Source: Burkholderia sp. BCC0506
GTDB taxonomy: Bacteria; Pseudomonadota; Gammaproteobacteria; Burkholderiales; Burkholderiaceae
Length of the DNA stretch: 64,000 nucleotides
Assembly: GCF_902833145.1 (NCBI RefSeq)
Contig: NZ_CADFEN010000015.1
Coordinates: forward strand, 1 to 64,000
Reading direction: 5' to 3'
This document shows, in pieces, positions 1-8,567 of the stretch. A model generated the notes under the pieces. It had not been told where the DNA came from. It ran no database searches and was given only the letters and a program-made list of their open reading frames with translations. The position numbers were made by a program, and so were the translations under genes. Within the stretch, counting starts at the first letter, position 1. Every line of letters begins with the position of its first letter.

Positions 1-142
1 CATCGAGGCCTGGCGCACTGACTACAACTCGGTGCGCCCGCATAGCGCCTTGGGGCAGTTGGCGCCGGACCAATTCCGGCAATTGCATCAACCGAAAACC
101 GGCGAGCCCACTAACTTACGAATGGTGTACTCGGCGGGGTAA
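1..142 (+). mobile_element. IS3-family transposase, C-terminal fragment (cut by window edge)
   Basis: An open frame enters from the left edge (first full codon at 2) and stops with TAA at 140-142. The peptide reads WRTDYNSVRPHSALGQLAPDQF and onward, which is the end of the integrase (DDE) domain of IS3-family OrfB transposases: the NxxRPHSALG signature follows the last catalytic Glu. Only about 46 residues are in the window, so it is unknown whether the element is intact upstream. I could not identify the terminal inverted repeat in the 159 bases between this stop and the next gene, and I see nothing else there. Confidence 0.8.
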
Positions 143-301
143 GGTCAGAAGCACGATGGTGCGGTCAGCTTTCCGCCTGCCGCAACCGTCACCTACTGCA
201 CTCCATCTCCAGACGAATCATCCAAAATCGCTGCGAAATGAACGCTTTATTCAGCGCGTCCACGTAAAATTTGCGAACCCCCCATCTCTGCATTCAAAAC
301 G

Positions 302-2377
302 ATGAACGCCGTCACCCAGGTAGCCCGGGCCGTTTGCCCACATGATTGTCCGGACACGTGCGCAATGCGTGTGACCGTCGAGGACGGCAAGGCGATCAAG
401 GTCACGGGTGATCCTGACCATCCTCCGACGCAGGGCGTGTTGTGCACGAAAGTCAGCCGGTACGCGGATCGCGTTCACCATCCTGATCGCCTTACTGTCC
501 CGCTCAAGCGAGTCGGCGCGAAGGGAGAAGGGCGCTTCGCGCCGATCAGCTGGAGCGAGGCATTCGACGAGATCGGACGCCGCCTTGGTGAAATCGCCGC
601 GCGCGCGCCGGAAGCAATCGTGCCGTACAGCTATGCGGGAACGATGGGGCTCGTGCAGGGCGAGGGCATCGCCCAACGCTTCTTCCACAAGCTCGGCGCC
701 TCGCGGCTGGAGCGCACGATATGCGCGGCAGCCGGCGCGGCGGGGCTGCGATACACGTACGGCGGTAGTGTCGGCATGCACCTCGAGTACTTCGAGGAAA
801 GCGAGCTGATTCTGATATGGGGCGCGAATCCGATTGCATCGAGCCTGCATTTCTGGACCCGCGCGCAGGAAGCGAAGCGCCGTGGCGCGCGTCTTGTCGC
901 GATCGACCCGTATCGTTCGCTGACCGCGGAGAAATGCCATCAGCACATCGCACTGAAACCCGGTACCGATGGTGCGTTCGCGCTCGGCATGATGCATGTG
1001 TTGATTACCGAAAACCTGCTCGATCACGATTACATCGCCGACCATACGCTCGGCTTTGACGCGCTCAAGGCGCGCGCGATGTCCTATCCGCCCGACCGCG
1101 TCGCGCAGATCTGCGGCATCGACGCGTCGGAGCTGGTCGATCTTGCACGTCGCTACGGCGCCACGCGCAAGGCGTCGATTCGCCTCAACTACGGGATGCA
1201 GCGCGTTCGCGGCGGCGGCAACGCCGTGCGTGCGATCGCCAGCCTGCCGGCGCTGACGGGGGCGTGGCGCGATCGGGCGGGCGGTCTGCTGCTCTCGTCG
1301 TCGGAATCTGCGCCGGTAGACCAGGCGGCGCTGCTGCGTCCGGATCTGATGCCGGGCTGGCCGCACAAGTTGCCGCGGATCATCAACATGAACGCGATCG
1401 GCGACGCGCTGCTGCATCCGGGCGACGCGACGTTCGGGCCGAAGATCGAAGCGGTGATCGTGTACAACTCGAATCCGGTGGCGGTCGCGCCCGATTCGTC
1501 GAAGGTGGCCGCGGGCTTCGCACGCGACGATTTGTTCACGGTCGTTCTCGAGCACTTCAAGACGGATACGGTCGATTTCGCCGACATCGTATTGCCGGCG
1601 ACCACGCAGCTTGAACATCTGGACGTCCACAAGTCGTACGGCCATACCTACGTGATGGCGAACCTGCCGGCGATTCCGCCGGTGGGCGACGCGCGGCCGA
1701 ACACGGAGATCTTTCGCGGGATCGCGCGCAGCATGGGGCTCGACGAACCCGCGCTCCATCACAGCGACGAAGAGGTCGCGCGCGCGGCGCTTCGCTGGGA
1801 CGACCCGGCGCTCGACAGCGACTGGGACACGCTGAAGCGGGCCGGGTGGCTGAAGCTCAAGCTGCCGGAGGCGCCATTCGCGAATGGCGGTTTCCGCACG
1901 CCGTCCGGCAAGTGCGAGTTCTACAGCCCGCGGCTCGAGCAGATGGGCTTGGACCCGGTCCCCGACTACCTGCCGCCGTTCGAGTCGGCCGAAGCCGCGC
2001 CCGAGCTCGCCGCACGCTATCCGCTGGCGATGATTTCGCCGCCGGCCCGCCACTTCCTGAACAGCACGTTCGTGAACGTCGACAGCCTGCGTTCGACCGA
2101 AGGCGAGCCGCACCTCGACATGCACCCGTCCGATGCCGACGCGCGCGGCATCGCCGAGGGCGACGTCGTCCGCGTCTTCAACGACCGCGGCTCGATGCAG
2201 GCGCGCGCGCGAATCACCGATCGCGCGCGTGCCGGGCTCGTCGTCGGATTGTCGATCTGGTGGAAGAAGCTGTCGCCGGACGGCAGGAACGCGAACGAAG
2301 TGACGAGCCAGGCGCTGACCGATTTAGGGAATTCGGCGACGTTTTACGATTGTCTTGTGGAAGTTGAGCGGATTTGA
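302..2377 (+). CDS. Molybdopterin-dependent oxidoreductase, [4Fe-4S] type
   Basis: This is a 691-residue member of the DMSO-reductase/formate-dehydrogenase superfamily of bis-MGD enzymes. The N-terminus has the 4Fe-4S signature C12-x3-C16-x3-C20 with a fourth Cys at 48. The molybdopterin oxidoreductase domain follows, and the last ~120 residues (from about 570) form the dinucleotide-binding domain, with PPARHFLNSTF and the FNDRGSM turn. No Tat or Sec signal is visible, so a cytoplasmic place is inferred. No electron-transfer or maturation partner gene lies beside it, and the substrate cannot be told. No good Shine-Dalgarno precedes the ATG at 302. An upstream IS remnant suggests that the left flank was rearranged. 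Confidence 0.85.
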   Translation: MNAVTQVARAVCPHDCPDTCAMRVTVEDGKAIKVTGDPDHPPTQGVLCTKVSRYADRVHHPDRLTVPLKRVGAKGEGRFAPISWSEAFDEIGRRLGEIAARAPEAIVPYSYAGTMGLVQGEGIAQRFFHKLGASRLERTICAAAGAAGLRYTYGGSVGMHLEYFEESELILIWGANPIASSLHFWTRAQEAKRRGARLVAIDPYRSLTAEKCHQHIALKPGTDGAFALGMMHVLITENLLDHDYIADHTLGFDALKARAMSYPPDRVAQICGIDASELVDLARRYGATRKASIRLNYGMQRVRGGGNAVRAIASLPALTGAWRDRAGGLLLSSSESAPVDQAALLRPDLMPGWPHKLPRIINMNAIGDALLHPGDATFGPKIEAVIVYNSNPVAVAPDSSKVAAGFARDDLFTVVLEHFKTDTVDFADIVLPATTQLEHLDVHKSYGHTYVMANLPAIPPVGDARPNTEIFRGIARSMGLDEPALHHSDEEVARAALRWDDPALDSDWDTLKRAGWLKLKLPEAPFANGGFRTPSGKCEFYSPRLEQMGLDPVPDYLPPFESAEAAPELAARYPLAMISPPARHFLNSTFVNVDSLRSTEGEPHLDMHPSDADARGIAEGDVVRVFNDRGSMQARARITDRARAGLVVGLSIWWKKLSPDGRNANEVTSQALTDLGNSATFYDCLVEVERI

Positions 2378-2514
2378 TCGAATATCGACGTATGATCAGA
2401 CGAAATTGACATGGAAGTTCGAAGTGGACATCTAACCCTGTTGTCTCGGGGCGAGGGAGTCGTTACGATGCGTTTTAGCACGACCATTCGAAAATCTGTG
2501 AGGAGACGCGCGGT

Positions 2515-4188
2515 ATGGACAAAATTTGGCTGAAATCGTACCCACCCGGCGTTCCAGCCGAAATTGACGCGTCTCCTTACCCGTCCGTCCCGGACCTGCT
2601 CGACGAGAGTTTTCGGCAGTATCGCGACCGTACCGCGTTCGTCTGCATGGGCAAGGGCATCACGTACGGCGAACTCGACAAGCTGTCGCGCCAGTTCGGC
2701 GCATGGCTGCAATCCCGTGGCCTGGCGCGCGGAGCGCGCGTCGCGATCATGATGCCGAACGTGCTGCAGTATCCGGTGACGATCGCCGCGGTCCTGCGCG
2801 CCGGCTACACCGTCGTCAACGTCAACCCGCTCTATACGCCCCGCGAGCTCGAGCATCAGCTGAAGGACAGCGGTGCGGAGGCGATCGTCATCCTGGAGAA
2901 TTTCGCGTCGACGCTGCAGGCCGTCATCGGCAATACGGCCGTCAAGCACGTGGTCGTCGCATCGATGGGCGACCTGCTGGGCTTCAAAGGGTGGCTCGTC
3001 AATTACGTCGTGCGCAACGTGAAGAAGATGGTGCCTGCGTGGCAGTTGCCGTCGTTCACGCGCTTCAAGGCTGCGCTGTCGGACGGGGCGCGACAGGCGT
3101 TCAAGCCGCAGAAGATCGGCCCGGACGACGTTGCGTTCCTGCAGTACACGGGCGGCACGACCGGCGTCGCGAAGGGCGCGACGCTGCTGCACCGGAACAT
3201 CGTGTCGAACGTGCTGCAGGCCGGCGCCTGGCACCAGCCCGCTCACGAGAAATACCCGGACGTGGAGCAGTTCGTGACGGTGGTCGCGCTGCCGCTGTAT
3301 CACGTGTTCGCGCTGACCGTCTGCGGTTTCCTGACGATGCGCACGGGCGGCATGGGCATCCTGATTCCGAACCCGCGCGACATCGCCGGCATGATCAAGG
3401 AGCTGAAGGGCTACCAGATCTCGACGATTCCGGCCGTCAACACGCTGTACAACGCGTTGCTGAACCATCCCGAATTCGGTCAGCTCGACCTGTCGAAGCT
3501 CGTGATCGCCAACGGCGGCGGCATGGCGATCCAGGAAGGCGTCGCGAAGCGGTGGTATGAAAAGACCCATACCGCGATCATCGAAGGATACGGGCTGTCC
3601 GAAACGTCGCCGGTGGCGACCTGCAATCCCGTGACGGCCACCGAGTACAGCGGCACGATCGGCCTGCCGCTGCCGTCGACCGAAGTCGCGATCCGCGACG
3701 ATGCCGGCAACGACGTCGCGCTCGGCGAGCCCGGCGAGATCTGCATCCGCGGGCCGCAGGTGATGGCCGGCTACTGGAACCGGCCCGACGAGACCGCGAA
3801 GGTCATGTTCGCGGACGGCTTCTTCAAGACGGGCGACGTCGGCGTGATGGATGCGCGCGGCTACGTGAAGATCGTCGATCGGAAGAAGGACATGATTCTC
3901 GTGTCCGGCTTCAACGTATATCCGAACGAAGTCGAGGACGTGGTGGCGTCGCACCCGGGCGTGTTCGAGGTGGCGGCGGTCGGTGTGCCGGACGAGCATT
4001 CCGGCGAAGCCGTGAAGCTGTTCATCGTGAAAAAGGATCCGGCGCTGACCGACAAGGACATCCTTGCCTACTGCAAGGAGCGGCTCACCGGATACAAGCG
4101 GCCGAAGCTGGTCGAATTCCGGACGGAGCTGCCGAAGACGAACGTCGGCAAGATCCTGCGGCGCGAACTGCGCGACGGACGCGCGTGA
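2515..4188 (+). CDS. fadD: Long-chain fatty acid--CoA ligase FadD
   Basis: This 557-residue AMP-forming acyl-CoA synthetase activates free fatty acids to acyl-CoA for beta-oxidation or lipid synthesis and acts at the inner face of the membrane. The phosphate-binding loop TGGTTGVAKG is at 212-221, the second AMP motif GYGLSET at 358-364, the fatty-acyl signature region with DRKKDMILVSGFNVYPNEVE near 456-475, and the C-terminal catalytic lysine (NVGK) at 546. The length fits E. coli FadD (561 aa). A GAGGAGA ribosome site lies about ten bases before the ATG at 2515. The gene stands alone, with a terminator just behind it. A TTGACA hexamer at 2406-2411 may be part of its promoter, but no matching -10 is clear. 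Confidence 0.95.
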   Translation: MDKIWLKSYPPGVPAEIDASPYPSVPDLLDESFRQYRDRTAFVCMGKGITYGELDKLSRQFGAWLQSRGLARGARVAIMMPNVLQYPVTIAAVLRAGYTVVNVNPLYTPRELEHQLKDSGAEAIVILENFASTLQAVIGNTAVKHVVVASMGDLLGFKGWLVNYVVRNVKKMVPAWQLPSFTRFKAALSDGARQAFKPQKIGPDDVAFLQYTGGTTGVAKGATLLHRNIVSNVLQAGAWHQPAHEKYPDVEQFVTVVALPLYHVFALTVCGFLTMRTGGMGILIPNPRDIAGMIKELKGYQISTIPAVNTLYNALLNHPEFGQLDLSKLVIANGGGMAIQEGVAKRWYEKTHTAIIEGYGLSETSPVATCNPVTATEYSGTIGLPLPSTEVAIRDDAGNDVALGEPGEICIRGPQVMAGYWNRPDETAKVMFADGFFKTGDVGVMDARGYVKIVDRKKDMILVSGFNVYPNEVEDVVASHPGVFEVAAVGVPDEHSGEAVKLFIVKKDPALTDKDILAYCKERLTGYKRPKLVEFRTELPKTNVGKILRRELRDGRA

Positions 4189-4210
4189 CGTCACGATGCG
4201 CTTGAATGAA

Positions 4211-4237
4211 AAAAGCCCGGCCTGTGCCGGGTTTTTT
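4211..4237 (+). terminator. Intrinsic terminator of fadD
   Basis: The stem CCCGGC (4216-4221) pairs with GCCGGG (4226-4231) around a CTGT loop. Six T follow, and an A-run precedes it, so it could also work from the other strand. It lies 20-odd bases after the fadD stop. Confidence 0.85.
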
Positions 4238-4335
4238 ATTTGCGGCTGCGGGTGGGCGATCGGAAGCGTGCGGGAAGCGGCGAGCTTGCGTCTCGACGTG
4301 GCGGCAGGGGACGGCGCCGCGCCCGCCGCCGCACC

Positions 4336-4365
4336 GGAAAAGAAAAAGGCGCCCGAAGGCGCCTT
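4336..4365 (-). terminator. Intrinsic terminator of the porin gene
   Basis: AAGGCGCC (4346-4353) and GGCGCCTT (4358-4365) form an 8-bp stem with a CGAA/TTCG loop. On the minus strand it is followed by a T-rich run (TTTTTCTTTT), about 30 bases after the porin stop codon. Confidence 0.85.
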
Positions 4366-4395
4366 CAATATGCAGCGGCTTGTCAGGCAAGCTGA

Positions 4396-5547
4396 TTAGA
4401 ACTTGTGACGGATACCGACGCGTGCCGCAACCTGGTTGCTGGTGCTCGACCCGGCCAGACCGTTGATCGCCGCCGTAGCCTTCAGGATGTTGCCGTTCGA
4501 ATCGAGCACGTTGCCCGATGCGTGCTGGTACACGCCGATCACGTAGACGTCGGTGCGCTTCGACAGGAAGTAGTCGACGCCCAGCGAGCCCTGGTGGTAC
4601 TTGGCTGCCGAGTTGCCGTCGATCTTGCTGCCTTGCGTGTAGTCGTACGCCGCGCCGAGGATCAACGCCGGGGTCAACTGGTACTTGAAGTTGATTTCGC
4701 CGTTGTTGAACGTCGCGGTCTGGTTCACGAACGGGCCTGCGGAGAAGCCCTTGAACTTCGTGTTCGAGTACGTCGCGCCGATCGTCGCTGCGCCGAACGT
4801 GTACGCGCCGCCTGCACCGATGACCTGGTACGTGTTCGCGTTGTTCGCGTACGCGCCGTAGATCGGCGACGAGACCGACGACGACGCGGAGCCGTTGTTG
4901 AACATGCCGCCGAACTGGTTCGGCGTGCGCGCGTTCAAGTAACCGACGCCGAGGACCAGCGGGCCGTTGTTGTAGCCTGCGCCGAGCGACCAGACCTGGT
5001 TCTTCGAGAACTGGCCTGCCTGGCCGCCGAAGCTGTACAGGCCGCCGAACGTGAGGCCGCCGTAGCTCTGGCTCGTGAACTTGACCGCGTTGGTCACGCG
5101 ATATGCGTTGTTGAAGTTGTCGAGGTCGCCCGGGTGAGCGGCGATGTAGCCGCCCCACTGGTCGCCTGCCTCGAGCGGGCCGACGAAGTCGACGACGGAG
5201 TCGTACTGACGACCCAGCGTGACCGTACCGTACGGGCTCGACAGGCCGACGTAAGCCTGACGGCCGAACATCAGGCCGCCCTGGCCGAGCCTGCCGCTGT
5301 TCACGTCGAAACCGTTTTCGAGGGTGAAGATCGCCTTCAGGCCGCCGCCGAGGTCTTCGGTGCCGCGCAGGCCGAAGCGGCTGCCTTGCATCACGCCGCT
5401 GGACAGACCGTACAGGTGCTTGCCGCCTGCGTTGTTGTTGAAGATGAAGCCTTCATCGATGATGCCGTAAAGCGTCACGCTGCTTTGCGCATGGGCAGCG
5501 CCAGCGAACGCGCCCAGCGCGACGAGCGCGAGAAGCGACTTTTTCAT
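4396..5547 (-). CDS. Outer-membrane porin, Burkholderia Opc/OmpC type
   Basis: This 383-residue general porin forms a passive diffusion channel for small hydrophilic solutes in the outer membrane. The N-terminus MKKSLLALVALGAFAGAAHA is a classic Sec signal peptide cleaved after AHA, and the mature protein starts QSSVTLYGIIDEGF, as in Gram-negative trimeric porins. The protein ends in RVGIRHKF, with the C-terminal Phe that is needed for outer-membrane assembly. Alternating strands rich in G, Y, T and F run throughout. The frame is open further upstream (to 5568), but the ATG at 5547 is chosen because it begins the signal peptide and has GGAG eight bases ahead. It is convergent with fadD and carries its own terminator. 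Confidence 0.95.
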   Translation of the reverse strand: MKKSLLALVALGAFAGAAHAQSSVTLYGIIDEGFIFNNNAGGKHLYGLSSGVMQGSRFGLRGTEDLGGGLKAIFTLENGFDVNSGRLGQGGLMFGRQAYVGLSSPYGTVTLGRQYDSVVDFVGPLEAGDQWGGYIAAHPGDLDNFNNAYRVTNAVKFTSQSYGGLTFGGLYSFGGQAGQFSKNQVWSLGAGYNNGPLVLGVGYLNARTPNQFGGMFNNGSASSSVSSPIYGAYANNANTYQVIGAGGAYTFGAATIGATYSNTKFKGFSAGPFVNQTATFNNGEINFKYQLTPALILGAAYDYTQGSKIDGNSAAKYHQGSLGVDYFLSKRTDVYVIGVYQHASGNVLDSNGNILKATAAINGLAGSSTSNQVAARVGIRHKF

Positions 5548-5640
5548 TAACGGATCTCCAAGAATCACTGAATTTTTTTGGCGGGGCGGATAGTTATGTT
5601 CTGTCGATGGGCCCCATCAACTTCGCAAGAAGTCGCACGT

Positions 5641-5668
5641 AATGTAGCAAAGCCGTTTTTTGCCACAA
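5641..5668 (-). promoter_or_regulatory. Possible porin promoter
   Basis: On the minus strand TTGTGG (5663-5668) and TACATT (5641-5646) are 16 bases apart and lie about 95 bases upstream of the porin ATG. The match is moderate and the placement is by eye. Confidence 0.35.
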
Positions 5669-5823
5669 AGCGAAATGCTGCAGCTCAACGCCGCCATGTT
5701 TCCTTTATGCAACAATGGTTAAAATCACGGGTTAACCGCAATTTCCGCTGAATAATCAAGTCGGTTACGCAGCGGACTCGTGCCCTTGCCGCGTGCAGCG
5801 GCACCTGCAGCCAGGAGAACAGG

Positions 5824-6450
5824 ATGGTGTTGGATGAACTGATCAGCGAATTCGATCGCGGCCTGCGGTCGCTGACCGGCATCAGCCGGATGAGCCGGCC
5901 CGTGCCCGCGCCGGCCGATGCGCCGGAGGTCGAGCTGACGCCCGCCGAGCGCACGCATGCGGCCGGCCTGATGCGTGTGAATCACGTCGGCGAGGTCTGT
6001 GCGCAGGCGCTCTACCAGGCGCAGAAGCTCACCGCGCGCTCGGCGTCGGCGAAGGCGATGTTCGAGGAGGCCGCGCGCGAGGAGGAGGATCACCTCGCGT
6101 GGACCGCGCATCGCCTGAAGGAACTCGACTCGCGCCCGAGCCTGCTGAATCCGCTGTGGTATGCGGGCGCGCTCGCGATCGGCGTGGCGGCCGGCACGCT
6201 CGGCGACAAGGTCAGCCTCGGCTTCATGGCCGAGACGGAACGGCAGGTCGAAAACCATCTCGAAGGCCATATGTCCGAACTGCCGGCGACCGACACCGCG
6301 TCGCGCGCGATCGTCGACCAGATGCGGATCGACGAGGTGAAGCACGGCAAGGCCGCGACCGACGCCGGCGGAATCGAGCTGCCGCTGCCCGCGCGGATGC
6401 TGATGCGCGCCGCATCGAAAGTCATGACGAGCACTGCGTACTATCTCTGA
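5824..6450 (+). CDS. coq7: 2-nonaprenyl-3-methyl-6-methoxy-1,4-benzoquinol hydroxylase Coq7
   Basis: This 208-residue diiron monooxygenase of the Coq7/CAT5 family adds the C-6 hydroxyl in the last hydroxylation step of ubiquinone synthesis and is membrane-associated. The carboxylate-bridged diiron ligands are visible as E57 (NHVGE), E87-x-x-H90 (EEDH), E139 and E171-x-x-H174 (EVKH). The two ExxH pairs about 84 residues apart are typical of the ferritin-like fold. The ATG at 5824 follows CAGGAGAACAGG. It is a single gene ahead of the dcw cluster. It may belong functionally with ispB (39.3 kb), which makes the quinone side chain. Confidence 0.93.
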   Translation: MVLDELISEFDRGLRSLTGISRMSRPVPAPADAPEVELTPAERTHAAGLMRVNHVGEVCAQALYQAQKLTARSASAKAMFEEAAREEEDHLAWTAHRLKELDSRPSLLNPLWYAGALAIGVAAGTLGDKVSLGFMAETERQVENHLEGHMSELPATDTASRAIVDQMRIDEVKHGKAATDAGGIELPLPARMLMRAASKVMTSTAYYL

Positions 6451-6700
6451 GATTTGCGCCGGAGCGGCGTGGGACGCACGCTCCGGTTCGCTGCCCCGAT
6501 ACCGCCGCTTACCCCTCGTTTTCCCGCCCCCGAAAGCCCCGTCCGCACGCCCGTCTGGCCCGTCTTTCTCACGTATCACCTTCACAAGTTGCACTAGCTC
6601 ATTCATTTATAACGGTTTTTGGAATGAGGGGTCGCATGAGCATGTGCGCGTAAGTCCTTGTTCTAACTAACAAAATTCGTCAAAAAAGCGGGCCGCTCCC

Positions 6701-6729
6701 TTGACCGTGCCACACCCTTCCTCTAAAGT
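6701..6729 (+). promoter_or_regulatory. Sigma-70 promoter of the mraZ/dcw cluster
   Basis: TTGACC (6701-6706) and TAAAGT (6724-6729) are separated by exactly 17 bases. The -35 matches consensus at five of six positions and the -10 at four of six. It lies 107 bases upstream of mraZ and touches the MraZ-type repeats, as expected for autoregulation. Confidence 0.75.
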
Positions 6730-6763
6730 GGGAGACAGTGTGAGAAAGTGTATTTTTGTGTGA
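6729..6763 (+). promoter_or_regulatory. MraZ-binding repeat array
   Basis: Four elements starting with TG recur every ten bases: TGGGA (6729), TGTGA (6739), TGTAT (6749) and TGTGA (6759). MraZ is known to bind directly repeated TGGGN boxes with 5-nt spacers (one per helical turn) next to the mra promoter. The array here begins at the last base of the -10 hexamer, so bound MraZ should block initiation. That it works here is inferred. Confidence 0.7.
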
Positions 6764-6835
6764 TTTAGCAGGCCGTTCCGGCTAAATTCTCAGCATTGAG
6801 CGGGTGCTTCGGTGCCCTGAACGGGAGAGCGGAAA

Positions 6836-7264
6836 GTGTTCCAAGGGGCGTCGGCGCTGACGCTCGATGCGAAAGGGCGGATGTCGGTGCCGGCTCGCTA
6901 TCGGGAAGCGCTGCAAGGACAGGCAGAAGGACGGGTGACTGTGACCAAGCACCCGGACGGCTGCCTGTTGCTGTTTCCGCGCCCCGAATGGGAAGTGTTC
7001 CGCGCCAAGATCGCCGCGCTGCCGATGGACGCGCACTGGTGGCGGCGGATTTTTCTCGGCAATGCGATGGACGTCGATCTCGACAGCGCGGGCCGGATTC
7101 TCGTATCGCCCGAGCTGCGCATGGCAGCCGGACTGGAAAAGGAAGTCATGTTGTTGGGAATGGGTAGTCACTTCGAGCTGTGGGATTCGCAGACCTACAA
7201 CGCGAAGGAGCAGGCAGCGATGGCGCAGGGTATGCCCGACGCGCTGAAGAATTTCACGTTCTGA
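6836..7264 (+). CDS. mraZ: Transcriptional regulator MraZ
   Basis: This 142-residue protein has two tandem SpoVT/AbrB-like domains. MraZ binds DNA as a ring and represses the dcw cluster promoter. The first repeat shows [15 protein letters not shown] (about 10-24) and the second shows [15 protein letters not shown] (about 81-95), the paired D-x-K/S-GR-(I/M) signature of the family. The start is GTG at 6836 after GGGAGAGCGGAAA; no ATG fits better. It is the first gene of the + strand dcw operon and lies 23 bases before rsmH. Confidence 0.95.
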   Translation: MFQGASALTLDAKGRMSVPARYREALQGQAEGRVTVTKHPDGCLLLFPRPEWEVFRAKIAALPMDAHWWRRIFLGNAMDVDLDSAGRILVSPELRMAAGLEKEVMLLGMGSHFELWDSQTYNAKEQAAMAQGMPDALKNFTF

Positions 7265-7287
7265 TTGCGGTGACGGAGACGCCCGCG

Positions 7288-8229
7288 ATGGGAAACGAAC
7301 TGCGGCATCGGACGGTGCTGTTGGATGAGGCGGTCGAGTCGCTCGTGACGCGGCCGGACGGCGTGTACGTCGACGGCACGTTCGGGCGCGGCGGCCACAG
7401 CCGCGCGGTGCTCGCGCGGCTGGGGTCGGCCGGGCGGCTGATCGCGTTCGACAAGGATCCGAGGGCGATCGAGACGGCGCAGGGCATCGAGGATGCGCGC
7501 TTCTCGATCGTGCATGACAGCTTTGCATCGATGCGCGACGCGCTTGCGGCGCGCGGCGTCGAGAAGGTGTCGGGGGTGTTGCTGGACCTGGGCGTGTCCT
7601 CGCCGCAGGTGGACGATCCGGCGCGCGGCTTCAGCTTCCGCGCCGATGGTCCGCTGGACATGCGAATGGATCCGACGCGCGGCGAGTCGGCGGCCGAATG
7701 GCTCGCGCGGGCTTCGGTGCAGGAATTGACGGAGGTGATACGGGATTATGGGGAAGAACGGTTTGCTTTTCAGATTGCAAAGGCGCTTGTTGCTCGCCGG
7801 GCAGAGTCCGACCGTCTTGGGCCTCTCGACACCACGGGCGAGCTTGCCCAAATCGTGGGTCACGTCGTCAAAACCCGTGAGAAGGGCAAGGATCCGGCAA
7901 CCCGCACCTTTCAGGCTATACGGATTCACGTCAATCAAGAGCTTGCGGACCTGCAAGTCGTACTAGACGCGGCATTGTCGTTGCTGGAGCAAGGGGGGCG
8001 GCTGGTGGTCATCAGCTTTCATTCACTCGAGGACCGGATCGTCAAGCGATTCATGCAGGCGCACGCGAGTGCGCCTGCGGTCGATCGTCGCCTGCCGATC
8101 CGCGCCGTCGACCTCCCGAGCCCGCCGCTCAAGATCGTCAGCCGCCAGTTTCCGAGCGAAGCGGAAGTCGCCGCGAATCCGCGCGCCCGCTCGGCCGTGA
8201 TGCGCATTGCGGAGCGCGTCACGCCATGA
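7288..8229 (+). CDS. rsmH: 16S rRNA m4C1402 methyltransferase RsmH (MraW)
   Basis: This 313-residue SAM-dependent enzyme N4-methylates C1402 of 16S rRNA near the P site. It begins [14 protein letters not shown], carries the SAM loop [15 protein letters not shown] (about 30-44), then [20 protein letters not shown] (near 100-119) and [17 protein letters not shown] (near 240-256), all family hallmarks. The frame is open upstream, but the ATG at 7288 with GGAGAC ahead gives the usual length. Its last four bases (ATGA) overlap the ftsL start. Bases about 7720-7990 have clearly lower GC and different codon choice (ATA, TTT, CTT, GTT, GCT) from the rest of the gene, although the protein stays conserved. 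Confidence 0.95.
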   Translation: MGNELRHRTVLLDEAVESLVTRPDGVYVDGTFGRGGHSRAVLARLGSAGRLIAFDKDPRAIETAQGIEDARFSIVHDSFASMRDALAARGVEKVSGVLLDLGVSSPQVDDPARGFSFRADGPLDMRMDPTRGESAAEWLARASVQELTEVIRDYGEERFAFQIAKALVARRAESDRLGPLDTTGELAQIVGHVVKTREKGKDPATRTFQAIRIHVNQELADLQVVLDAALSLLEQGGRLVVISFHSLEDRIVKRFMQAHASAPAVDRRLPIRAVDLPSPPLKIVSRQFPSEAEVAANPRARSAVMRIAERVTP

Positions 8230-8567
8230 GCCGTCTCAATATCTTCCTGCTGATCATCGTGATGGGTTGCGCGCTGTCGGTCGTCAACTCGACGAACCAG
8301 CAGCGCCAGATCTTCATCCAGCTGCAGCGCGCGCAGTCGCAGGAGCGTCAGCTCCAGCAGGACTACGCGCAGCTTCAATATCAGCAGAGCGCGCTGTCGA
8401 AGACGTCGCGCATCGAGCAGCTCGCGAACGATTCGCTGAAAATGCAGCCGATTTCGACCGGCCGCACGCAATACCTGACGCTGCCGCCGGGTGCCGCGAA
8501 GGCGGTCGACGCGCCGATTCCGGCGTCGGCCGACGCGGCCGGCAAGGGCAAGGGAGGCGCGCGATGA
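8226..8567 (+). CDS. ftsL: Cell division protein FtsL
   Basis: This 113-residue bitopic inner-membrane protein of the divisome forms the FtsQLB complex and helps activate FtsWI. A short N-terminus is followed by one membrane segment (about 4-20: [17 protein letters not shown]). A Gln-rich coiled coil follows (about 27-62, with [14 protein letters not shown]), then a short periplasmic tail. The ATG overlaps the rsmH stop and the TGA overlaps the ftsI ATG, which implies translational coupling on both sides. Confidence 0.93.
   Translation: MSRLNIFLLIIVMGCALSVVNSTNQQRQIFIQLQRAQSQERQLQQDYAQLQYQQSALSKTSRIEQLANDSLKMQPISTGRTQYLTLPPGAAKAVDAPIPASADAAGKGKGGAR

Larger units (their letters stand above)
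6451..6835 (+). other. Intergenic region coq7-mraZ: hairpin, promoter, MraZ boxes, leader
   Basis: These 385 bases hold no convincing gene. Just after coq7 a hairpin is seen: CCGGAGCG (6459-6466) with CGCTCCGG (6479-6486), extended by GCGT/ACGC inside. It lacks a U-run, so it is at most a weak terminator. The stretch from about 6590 to 6680 is AT-richer than its surroundings. The dcw promoter and MraZ-type boxes (listed separately) fill 6701-6763, leaving a leader of about 100 bases before the mraZ GTG. Confidence 0.7.

Noticed and set aside
2391-2434. fadD promoter pairs (TTGACA at 2406, TATGAT at 2391)
   Set aside because: The good -35 and the good -10 are in the wrong order and no partner with 16-18 base spacing was found.
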